The notes beneath the pieces are model-generated. The model ran no database searches and was not told the DNA's origin. It saw only the letters and a list, made by a program, of their open reading frames with translations. A DNA stretch of 64,000 bases from Campylobacter fetus subsp. testudinum 03-427 (lineage in GTDB: Bacteria; Campylobacterota; Campylobacteria; Campylobacterales; Campylobacteraceae), in NCBI GenBank assembly GCA_000495505.1, contig CP006833.1, positions 1,674,001 to 1,738,000 of the forward strand. The letters run 5' to 3'. Below, in pieces: positions 16,148 to 23,769 of the stretch; the stretch's first letter is position 1; each line of letters starts with the position of its first letter. The position numbers and the translations under genes were made by a program.

Positions 16148-17685
16148 AAAACGCTAACTTTACTTGAAATAATAAACATATAAACCCCAAGACCTATCAT
16201 CAAAGCAAGAGCTAAAAACTCAAGATAAACTCTAAGATTTTTAAATTTAAATAGCGAATCATTCATACTTTTACCAAATACCGCCGCTATAAATATCACA
16301 CTAGCCATACCAAGACCTATCATAAAAGCACTTGCTAATCCTATGCCAAAACTACCTAAACTAAATGCTAAAACAAAAACAAGCACAGTTCCAGGGCACG
16401 GCACAAGAGCTGCGGCAAAAACCAGCATCCACTCATAAACTGAGCGAGGAGTTCCAAAAGAAAAAGAGGTGTGAGCGCAGCCACAAGCGTTATTATGGTT
16501 ATGATTTAAATTTGAATAGTTGAAAATTTTGGTATATGTTTTGGCTTCATAGCTAACTGTTTTAAATTTAATTTTTTTTGATTTAAAAAATATCTTTAAT
16601 TTTGTAAAAATCATAAAGATAGCTATCAATATAATTATAACAGCCGAAATCTTTGTCGTGATACTAGCAGCTTCATTCGTAGCCTTTGTTACAAAAGCGT
16701 CTATAACAAACATCATAACATAAACTAAAATCAAAGCCCCAACAACATGCAAAAAGCCGATTTTTAAAGATAAACTAAGCGCCTTCATATAACTAGCGCG
16801 GTTAGCAGCAAAATAGCTAGTAGTAAGAAGTTTTCCATGTCCTGGACCAGCGGCGTGTAAAAATCCATAAACAAACGAAACTAGCAAAATAGCAAACACT
16901 CCTGAGTTGCTGCTATCTTTAATAAGCATTTTTAATTTATCAAGATAATTTGTACTAACTTTTGCTAAAAGATTGTATTTTTCTTCATCGATTCTATCTA
17001 TATCTTTTAAAAGATCCTCAGTAGAGTTTTGCACAGAGTCGTATTTTAAACTTTCATCAGCATCCAAAGAGTTTGTATTTTTAGGTATTATACTAGATAA
17101 ACTAGGTTTGTCGGAATTTGTTTTTTTCTCTTTATCGATCTCATAAAATGCAACATTTAAATTTATATTTGGATTGATGTAAAGTCCGTTTTTCGTCTCA
17201 TATGAGCTAGAATCTGCGATTTTGAAGTTAAAATACTCTTGCGTATCAAATATACTTATACGAATTACTCTACCCTCTTTTAAATCCAAATTTAAAGGAA
17301 ATAAAAATGTAAAAACGAGCCTTCCATCATCGATAGCAGTTTTTACGTCATTTGCTTTTAAATTTAGTTTTTTGCTTTTTTCATCTCCATCATAATATGA
17401 AAAATCCATCAAATAATCTTTAGGCTCCAAATAGTCCAAAAGAGCTTTTTGAATCTCTGATAATTCATCAGCTTCGAGTTTTAAATTTGAGTTTATATCA
17501 TATGTTTTAAAAGTCAATTCAGTAAAATTCTCAGAAAATACCCATTTGACCTTTACATCTTTTATTTTATTGCTATCTTCAGTGAAGCTTATCTCAGTAT
17601 GAGCCGTAGGTGAATAAAGTGAGCAAAGCGCGCATCCAAACGCACTTTGCAATAATAAAATTAAAGTTAAAAAAACTGCTTTCAT
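16144..17685 (-). CDS. DUF1007 / NicO-family metal permease
   Basis: 513 residues with two parts. Residues 1-17 are a signal peptide, and about 20-190 match the periplasmic DUF1007 pattern, including an EF-hand-like YDINSNLKLEADEL. From about 265 onward there are six or more membrane helices with NicO/RcnA-type motifs: FLHAAGPGHGKLL, a cytosolic loop with HNHNNACGCAH, and ALVPCPGTVLVFVLAFS. NicO proteins move nickel or cobalt. DUF1007-linked members recur in zinc-regulated clusters, so the likely substrate here is zinc. It lies between znuA and znuC with 4-nt overlaps, hence it is an obligate operon member. Confidence 0.85.
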   Translation of the reverse strand: MKAVFLTLILLLQSAFGCALCSLYSPTAHTEISFTEDSNKIKDVKVKWVFSENFTELTFKTYDINSNLKLEADELSEIQKALLDYLEPKDYLMDFSYYDGDEKSKKLNLKANDVKTAIDDGRLVFTFLFPLNLDLKEGRVIRISIFDTQEYFNFKIADSSSYETKNGLYINPNINLNVAFYEIDKEKKTNSDKPSLSSIIPKNTNSLDADESLKYDSVQNSTEDLLKDIDRIDEEKYNLLAKVSTNYLDKLKMLIKDSSNSGVFAILLVSFVYGFLHAAGPGHGKLLTTSYFAANRASYMKALSLSLKIGFLHVVGALILVYVMMFVIDAFVTKATNEAASITTKISAVIIILIAIFMIFTKLKIFFKSKKIKFKTVSYEAKTYTKIFNYSNLNHNHNNACGCAHTSFSFGTPRSVYEWMLVFAAALVPCPGTVLVFVLAFSLGSFGIGLASAFMIGLGMASVIFIAAVFGKSMNDSLFKFKNLRVYLEFLALALMIGLGVYMFIISSKVSVL

Positions 17686-19103
17686 AAACCTTCTTTAAAT
17701 GCCTTTGCCGTATTTTTCATACTTTCTACCCAATTTTCAGCTAAATTATCTATCTCTACAACATTTGCACCGGCTTCTTTGGCTATGAGCTGTGCTGCTT
17801 TTTTAGAAAACTGCGGTGCTACAAAGATAACTTTTACGTTTTCTTCTTTGGCTTCTTTTATGATATTTGCCAACTGAGCTGGTTTTGGCTCTTTTCCTTC
17901 AGTCTCTATAGCTATTTGATTTAAGCCATATCGCTTAGCAAAATACGCCCACGACGGATGATAAACTATGAAATTTCTATTTTTTACAGAAGCTAGTTGC
18001 TCTTTTATATAACTATCTAGCATATCAAGTTCATTTTGAAATTTAGCTAAATTTTCCTCATATAAAGCTTTATTTTTAGGATAATGAGCTATTAAAGCGT
18101 CGGCTATATTTTTAGCTTGTATTTTAACAAGCAGAGGATCAACCCAGATATGAGTATCAAAATTCCTGTCTATATGCTCTAACATATCTTCTATGATATC
18201 TGCTTTTTTCATATTTGATTTATAAAAAGTAGGCCAATTTTCAAGTTCTAAACTAAGAGTTTTAAAACTATCATCTCCCATATAAATATGAAAATGAGAG
18301 ATTTTTGTAGGACTGATCTCGTGGTCGCTAAACTGAATAAATTTAGGTGCTTTGCTATTTTTATCTATATTTTCAAACTGATATCTAACACCTTTTTTAC
18401 CGCTTTCATATGTTAGAATTTCATAACCTTTATAAGCATATTTTCCTGTATTTACGCCTTTAGAAGTATAAAAACTTATATCGCCGTTGTTTATGACTAT
18501 ACGATTTATACTACTTTTATAACCTTTTTCATAATATTTTTTATACTCTTTGAAATTTTTATCACTATTTGGAGCGCTTGCTTTGGCTTCTAAAACTGGA
18601 TCTAGACTACCATCGATCAAATACGCATATACGCTATTAAAATCTCCATTCCAGTCGCTGATATCTCTATCTTTTACATCTTTATCATCAAAAATTCCAT
18701 AATAACTATCTTTATGCTGTTTAGCGTGATCGTGTTTTTCATCATGTTTTTCATTGTCGTGATCGCCATGCTCGTGAGCCTCGCTAGATATAAGAGGAAC
18801 GCCTTTTTGAGTTTTGATGATATCTAAGCTAGGGTAGCTTTTAGCAAATCTTGGAAGCCACGTATTTTCGTATTCCATTCCTACAGCAAAAAATATATCG
18901 CTTTTTTCTAAATTTTTCATCTGCTCTGGACGCGGCTCGTAAATATGAGGATCAGCACCGGCATTTACCATATAATTCACATCTACGCTATCTCCTGCTA
19001 TTTGTTCAACGAAATATTTCGTAGGTAAAATGCTAGTAGTTACAACTGGTTTTGCATATAAAAATGCAGCGCCTATGCATAAAACGCAAAGAAATTTGTT
19101 CAT
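17682..19103 (-). CDS. znuA: Zinc-binding ZnuA with a complete ZinT domain inserted in its His-rich loop
   Basis: 473-aa periplasmic solute-binding protein with signal peptide (residues 1-17). ZnuA elements flank an insertion. Before it are VTTSILP and metal ligand His53 (GADPHIYEPRPEQM), followed by a His/Asp loop at 110-130. After it are ligand His318 (DTHIWVDP), His382 (IVYHPSWAYFAKRYGL) and VIFVAPQFSKKAA. Residues of about 132-310 are a full ZinT/YodA domain: GIFDDKDVKDRDISDWNG, LDPV, YKGYEILTYESGKKGVRY, KAPKFIQFSDHEISP and SHFHIYMGDD, with the three zinc His ligands (261, 270, 272), and it ends ENWPTFY. ZnuA is normally about 300 aa and ZinT about 190-215. In streptococcal AdcA the ZinT part is C-terminal; here it is nested. 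First gene of the operon. Confidence 0.93.
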   Translation of the reverse strand: MNKFLCVLCIGAAFLYAKPVVTTSILPTKYFVEQIAGDSVDVNYMVNAGADPHIYEPRPEQMKNLEKSDIFFAVGMEYENTWLPRFAKSYPSLDIIKTQKGVPLISSEAHEHGDHDNEKHDEKHDHAKQHKDSYYGIFDDKDVKDRDISDWNGDFNSVYAYLIDGSLDPVLEAKASAPNSDKNFKEYKKYYEKGYKSSINRIVINNGDISFYTSKGVNTGKYAYKGYEILTYESGKKGVRYQFENIDKNSKAPKFIQFSDHEISPTKISHFHIYMGDDSFKTLSLELENWPTFYKSNMKKADIIEDMLEHIDRNFDTHIWVDPLLVKIQAKNIADALIAHYPKNKALYEENLAKFQNELDMLDSYIKEQLASVKNRNFIVYHPSWAYFAKRYGLNQIAIETEGKEPKPAQLANIIKEAKEENVKVIFVAPQFSKKAAQLIAKEAGANVVEIDNLAENWVESMKNTAKAFKEGL

Positions 19104-19136
19104 CTTTTTCCTTTTAAATTTGATATTTTGCAGGGC

Positions 19137-19142
19137 ATTATA
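19137..19142 (-). promoter_or_regulatory. -10 element of the znu operon
   Basis: TATAAT on the minus strand (reads TTTGATATAATGCC), about 34 nt before the znuA start, with ribosome site AAAAGGAAAAAG between. The 19148-19162 palindrome lies directly upstream, within the spacer and -35 zone. Confidence 0.6.
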
Positions 19143-19147
19143 TCAAA

Positions 19148-19162
19148 TGCAACTTAGTTGCA
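19148..19162. promoter_or_regulatory. Probable zinc-regulator operator in the znuA/regulator intergenic region
   Basis: TGCAAC-TTA-GTTGCA is a perfect 6+3+6 palindrome, with an additional direct GCAACTTA repeat on its right side. It sits 5 bp upstream of the znuA -10, where a bound repressor would block RNA polymerase. It is the most GC-containing element of an otherwise AT-only region. The divergent Fur-family gene is the obvious candidate binder. Confidence 0.6.
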
Positions 19163-19286
19163 ACTTAACGGCAGATAATTCAAAAATTATATTAAAATAT
19201 GGCTAAAATTTGACTTATTTTTTATTATATATTTTAAATTTAACTGTTTTTATGATATGATTTTAACCAAAAAATGAGGTGGTTAA

Positions 19287-19637
19287 ATGAAAGCGACTAC
19301 TTTTTTACAAAGCCATGATATATCTTCAACTCCGCTTAGAATAGAGTTAGTAAAAATGTTGCAAAAAGCAAACAAACCTATAAGCTATGATGAGTTTTTG
19401 TCTAAAATCAAAGCAAATAAAACAACAATTTATAGAAATTTGGATCTTCTTTTAAGCAAAAATTTGATCATCAAAAATGAAATAGAGCATAAAAGTTTTT
19501 ACGAGTTAGCAGATCACGCTAAAGCGTATTTTGTATGTGAAACATGCCATGAGATGGAAGAAATCGAAGTGCCAAATTTACCCGGAAAAAATATAAAAAG
19601 TGCCGTTATAAAAGGTATCTGCGAAAAATGTAGCTAG
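19287..19637 (+). CDS. Fur-family (Zur-like) metalloregulator
   Basis: 116 residues, short for the family (usual 130-160). The winged helix is ISSTPLRIELVKMLQKANKPISYDEFLSKI followed by the recognition helix ANKTTIYRNLDLLLSKNLI. The C-terminal half carries two CxxC pairs, CETC near residue 87 and CEKC at the end, which form the structural zinc site of Fur proteins. A short dimerisation domain is left. Divergent position facing the znu operon supports zinc sensing (Zur). Iron or other metals remain possible because the sensing ligands cannot be assigned confidently. Confidence 0.82.
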   Translation: MKATTFLQSHDISSTPLRIELVKMLQKANKPISYDEFLSKIKANKTTIYRNLDLLLSKNLIIKNEIEHKSFYELADHAKAYFVCETCHEMEEIEVPNLPGKNIKSAVIKGICEKCS

Positions 19638-19802
19638 TAAGGTATTTTAAATTTCTAACAGATAGATTTGATTTTAAGTCTTTTTTTTATAAAATAATAC
19701 ATTTTCAAAAAGGTTACAATTGCAAAATACGCTAGCAAAAACAGCTCACCAAAAATATCAGTATAATGGAAGTATCGATATAGTGAAAGTATTGGTATTT
19801 TG

Positions 19803-20660
19803 ATGATAAAGTTAATTTTGCTTTTAGGAATTATCACGAGTTTGTTTGCTCAGATAAAAGATGAGATATTTATACCTATTACTCAGCAACAGCCTTATAA
19901 CAGACAAAAAGCCGCTCTAGGCAAAGAACTTTTTATCGATAAAAGACTAAGCAAAGACAAAACTATCTCTTGCGAAACTTGTCACAATCTTGAAATCAAA
20001 GCAACTGGAACTTCAGATAAAATAACAAAAGACAATCCTCCAACTCTGCTAAATGTATCTTTAAATTTTATATTTTCTAAAAAAGGAGAGATAAAAAATC
20101 TCAGTGAGCAGATAAAAAAATCATTAACCAGCGATAAAGAACTCAACACTCAAGAGAGTTTTATAATATCACAAATAAATAAAAATCCCAAATATGAAGC
20201 TAAATTTAAAAACATCTACAAAGACGGAGTGACGTTTGAAAATTCAGTAGATGCTTTAACTGAGTTTATCAAAGCGCTTAATACACCGCTTAGTCGTTTT
20301 GATAAATTTTTAGCAGGAGATAAAACAGCACTCAGCGAGGATGAACAAAAAGGATTTGAAGCCTTTATAAAATACGGCTGTACCAGTTGCCATAACGGAA
20401 TAAATTTAGGTGGAAATATAATAAGCGTTATGAAAAATGAAATAATAAATACAAACGAGATACTAAAAGTACCAACACTAAGGAACATCTCACTTACAAA
20501 ACCGTATTTTCACGATGGACGCGTAAATGAGCTTAGAGACGCTATCGAAATGATAAGATCAAGGATACACTCAGGAAAACACGATGAAAAAGAGTGCGAA
20601 CTGATATATAAATTTTTACTTACTTTAGAGGGAAACACTCCGGAGATATTATATGAATAA
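19803..20660 (+). CDS. Short cytochrome c peroxidase-family diheme protein
   Basis: About 285 residues with signal peptide (MIKLILLLGIITSLFAQ). Two c-type heme sites are visible, CETCHN (about residue 57) and CTSCHNG (about 197), plus the conserved late segment PTLRNISLTKPYFHDGRVNELRDAI. These define the bacterial diheme cytochrome c peroxidase/MauG superfamily, periplasmic enzymes that reduce H2O2. The protein is shorter than usual, and the segment that normally reads FNFRQFWDGRAK is replaced by LNFIFSKKGEIKN, so the Trp bridge between hemes is missing. Peroxidase activity is therefore uncertain. An upstream TTG (19800) is an alternative start. It overlaps the next gene by 8 nt. Confidence 0.85.
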   Translation: MIKLILLLGIITSLFAQIKDEIFIPITQQQPYNRQKAALGKELFIDKRLSKDKTISCETCHNLEIKATGTSDKITKDNPPTLLNVSLNFIFSKKGEIKNLSEQIKKSLTSDKELNTQESFIISQINKNPKYEAKFKNIYKDGVTFENSVDALTEFIKALNTPLSRFDKFLAGDKTALSEDEQKGFEAFIKYGCTSCHNGINLGGNIISVMKNEIINTNEILKVPTLRNISLTKPYFHDGRVNELRDAIEMIRSRIHSGKHDEKECELIYKFLLTLEGNTPEILYE

Positions 20661-23088
20661 AAGATATACTGCAAATAAAATAATTGTTGTTATGGTTTTG
20701 GTGTTATCTCTTTTTTGTGCGTATTTTATATTTCACACTAGCGAAATTATATCAAAAAACAACCTTTGGCTCGGAAAAGCATCAGAGATAAAAATACTAA
20801 ATAACGATATAGATATCCAAATGTCTAAACAAATATCTTTGATAAATTACGATGATATGAACGCTAAAATGACAAAGATAAACAAGCTCATTCACGAAAT
20901 AGAGATGTCAAAAGACTTTTCTAAATTTTTCTTTAAAATTAAAAATAAAAAGATATTTATGAGTTTAAAAAAGGCGATAGAGAACAAAAAAATCATTATA
21001 GAAAAATACCAAACTCTAAAATCAATATCAAGCAACGATCTTGTGTATATAAGTCAAAATTTAAAGTATGCATCAAATTTAAGATTTGCAAGCAAACTAT
21101 ACTCGTCTATCATTCTTAGCAAGCTAGGAACAGAGTTTAACGCAACTATGTTTAATCACGATATAAATATGAAGTTAAAAGATATAGGAGATACTAAAAG
21201 TTTTGATTACGCTCTTTTAAGTACCATTAAAGATGCGGGAAATAATATTTTATCACTTTCAAATTTATCATACGATAATATAAATTTAAAAACTACGAAA
21301 AAAATAGACGATTTTCTAGATGCGATCAATAGTCATTTCAAATCAAACATCAACGATCTTATGATAAGCGTGGTCGTGCTTTTGTTTATTATTATATTAT
21401 CATCTACTAGAAATATCTATACAAGTATAAAAAATAGAAAAAATCTAGCCAAAATAAATCAGATGGAAGATATAATAACAAATAGTCCAAATCAAATTTT
21501 AATAATCAACAAAGAAGGCAAAATCATAGACGCAAATCCTACTTTTGAACAGATAAGCGGATATAAAAAATCAGAAGTTCTAAACAAAACTCTAAGTTTT
21601 TTAAATACGAATTTAAAAGGTACGAATATCTATGATGATATCCTTCAAAGTAAGCAGATCTGCAGATATAACGAGTTTATAAGCAAGTCAAAAAAAGGAC
21701 TTTTGATATATGAAAAAATTATAGCTATACCGACTTTAGACGAGTACTCACAAATATCTGGAGCCATCATAGTCAAACAAGATATCACAAAAGAGAGGCT
21801 TATAGCAAAAGAGCTTGGATTTAAAACCGCAGAGATAAGAAACAGCGCCCTAACAGACAAATTAACAGGTTTAGGAAACCACATAGCGCTTATGGAAAAA
21901 ATAGACGATAAGAAAAAAGGTGTCGTCATCTACATAAACGTTAATCACTTTTCAAATTTAAGATTTTTTTATAAAACATCGACTGTGGATCTTATATTAA
22001 CTGCGATATCTGAAACCCTGAAACTATGTATAGAAACATACAAAATGAACTCAAGCATATACAGAATACAACTAGACGAGTTTTGCATATGGTATGAGGG
22101 AAGCAATATCAATAAAGACGTAAAACATATCTTAGAGTATTTTAAGGTAAAAAATATAGACATTATAACAAGTGAAGGTAGAGAAATATTGCCAAATATA
22201 AATATCACGATGGGCGTTAGTATGGAAACAGATACTCCAAATACAAACCGTCTCACTCAGTCTATCTTAGCTCACCACGAAGCAGCGTCAAATAACCAAA
22301 ACATAGCATTTTATAAAGATAACAACATAATAGAACAACAATATCATAAAAATCAGCTAGTCTCAAGAATGATACAATACGCACTCAATGAAAATAGAGT
22401 AATGGTCGAGTGTCAAGGCATATTTGATATCAGATCAAGCAATAAACCGATATTAGCGTCATATGAAATTCTAATACGAATAATAGACTCTGAAAATAAA
22501 ATACACTATCCAGGAGAGTTCTTAGGGGTAGCAAAACAAACATCGCTTTATATAGCACTTACAAAACAAGTTATAAACAAAGCTTTTGATCTTTTAGAAA
22601 CATTTTGCGATAAGAAATTTTCTATAAATTTATCAAGCATAGATATGATAAATGAATCTGTTAAGAAGCTATTTATGCAAAAACTATTGCTATGCTCACA
22701 GCCTAGCCACCTTACTGTAGAAATACTAGAAAGTGAAGGTATAGACGACTATGCATCGATAAATCCATTTATAGAAAGCATAAAAGACCACGGATGCAAA
22801 CTCTCTATAGACGACTTTGGAAGCGGATACTCAAACTACTATAGAATGCTTGAGCTTGACATTGATTACTTAAAAATAGACGGTTCAATCATCAAAAAAC
22901 TTCCGTTTGACGAAAACGCAAGAAGTATCGTACAAACTATAGTAGAGTTTGCAAATAGACAAAAATACGATGTTGTAGCCGAGTTTGTATCGTCTAATGA
23001 AATTTTAGAACAAGTACTTAGTTATGGTATAAAATACGCTCAAGGCTTTTTACTTGGCAAACCTATTCATCCTAGTAATATAGATTAG
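20653..23088 (+). CDS. Membrane PAS-GGDEF-EAL protein, probable c-di-GMP phosphodiesterase
   Basis: 811 residues. Two membrane segments (about 11-29 and 235-252) bracket a periplasmic helical sensor. A PAS domain spans about 269-385 (DANPTFEQISGYKKSEVLNK). A GGDEF domain follows, but its active site reads IQLDEF near 474 in place of GGDEF, so it should not make c-di-GMP. The EAL domain begins near 575: the motif is YEILIR (Glu kept, Ala replaced by Ile), and NLSS, TVEILES, DDFGSGYSN (about 719), DYLKIDGS and AEFV all keep metal and catalytic residues. Phosphodiesterase activity is therefore plausible. Overlap with the diheme protein gene suggests the two share a signal. Confidence 0.9.
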   Translation: MNKRYTANKIIVVMVLVLSLFCAYFIFHTSEIISKNNLWLGKASEIKILNNDIDIQMSKQISLINYDDMNAKMTKINKLIHEIEMSKDFSKFFFKIKNKKIFMSLKKAIENKKIIIEKYQTLKSISSNDLVYISQNLKYASNLRFASKLYSSIILSKLGTEFNATMFNHDINMKLKDIGDTKSFDYALLSTIKDAGNNILSLSNLSYDNINLKTTKKIDDFLDAINSHFKSNINDLMISVVVLLFIIILSSTRNIYTSIKNRKNLAKINQMEDIITNSPNQILIINKEGKIIDANPTFEQISGYKKSEVLNKTLSFLNTNLKGTNIYDDILQSKQICRYNEFISKSKKGLLIYEKIIAIPTLDEYSQISGAIIVKQDITKERLIAKELGFKTAEIRNSALTDKLTGLGNHIALMEKIDDKKKGVVIYINVNHFSNLRFFYKTSTVDLILTAISETLKLCIETYKMNSSIYRIQLDEFCIWYEGSNINKDVKHILEYFKVKNIDIITSEGREILPNINITMGVSMETDTPNTNRLTQSILAHHEAASNNQNIAFYKDNNIIEQQYHKNQLVSRMIQYALNENRVMVECQGIFDIRSSNKPILASYEILIRIIDSENKIHYPGEFLGVAKQTSLYIALTKQVINKAFDLLETFCDKKFSINLSSIDMINESVKKLFMQKLLLCSQPSHLTVEILESEGIDDYASINPFIESIKDHGCKLSIDDFGSGYSNYYRMLELDIDYLKIDGSIIKKLPFDENARSIVQTIVEFANRQKYDVVAEFVSSNEILEQVLSYGIKYAQGFLLGKPIHPSNID

Positions 23089-23100
23089 CAAGGAGTTTTA

Positions 23101-23769
23101 GTGCATGATGTTATAAACGGTGCAGTTAAATTTATGGAAGAAAATTTCTTAGAACATAAAGAGTTATTTGAGAAATTAGGCACAAAACAAACACCTCACA
23201 CTCTGTTTATCGGATGTTCTGACTCAAGAGTTGTTCCAAATTTGATAACAAATACGCTTCCAGGAGAGCTATTTGTAGTAAGAAATATAGGAAATATCGT
23301 ACCGCATTACAGAGTGAGCGAAGAGTTCTTAGCAACCACCGCGGCAATAGAATACGCTATAAATGTTTTACACATAAAAAATATAATCGTATGCGGACAT
23401 AGCAACTGCGGAGGCTGTGCTGCTTTGTACGATAGCGATGAACAATTAAGCAAAGTTCCTATCGTAAAAAGATGGTTGATGTTGATATCAGATATAAAAG
23501 AAGAAGTTTTAAAATACAAAACTTTAAGTCCTGCTAAAAGAGCGTGGATAACAGAGAGGTTAAATATCATAAACTCTACTCAAAATCTCTTAACTTTTCC
23601 TGGAGCTAAGGAAAAAATAGACGCTGGAGAGATCAAAATTTATGGCTGGCATTACATCATAGAAACAGGAGAAGTTTATAATTATGATGAACCTACAAAA
23701 ACATTTAAATTACTTGAAAAGAGCATAGACTATGATAAGATTTTTAATCAAATTTTTACTGATTTTTAG
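23101..23769 (+). CDS. canB: Beta-class carbonic anhydrase
   Basis: 222-aa zinc enzyme interconverting CO2 and bicarbonate, important for capnophilic Campylobacter. Zinc ligands and dyad are seen in GCSDSRV (Cys39, Asp/Arg) and CGHSNCGGC (His and Cys, about residues 98-106). The start is GTG at 23101, supported by AGGAG at 23091-23095, since ATG at 23105 is out of frame. It is followed by mscS with a 38-nt overlap, the same pairing known in C. jejuni. Confidence 0.93.
   Translation: MHDVINGAVKFMEENFLEHKELFEKLGTKQTPHTLFIGCSDSRVVPNLITNTLPGELFVVRNIGNIVPHYRVSEEFLATTAAIEYAINVLHIKNIIVCGHSNCGGCAALYDSDEQLSKVPIVKRWLMLISDIKEEVLKYKTLSPAKRAWITERLNIINSTQNLLTFPGAKEKIDAGEIKIYGWHYIIETGEVYNYDEPTKTFKLLEKSIDYDKIFNQIFTDF

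Noticed and set aside
19655-19837. 60-codon minus-strand ORF with hydrophobic residues between the regulator and the diheme peroxidase gene
   Set aside because: It overlaps the start and signal peptide of the peroxidase gene, is AT-only, and shows no ribosome site.
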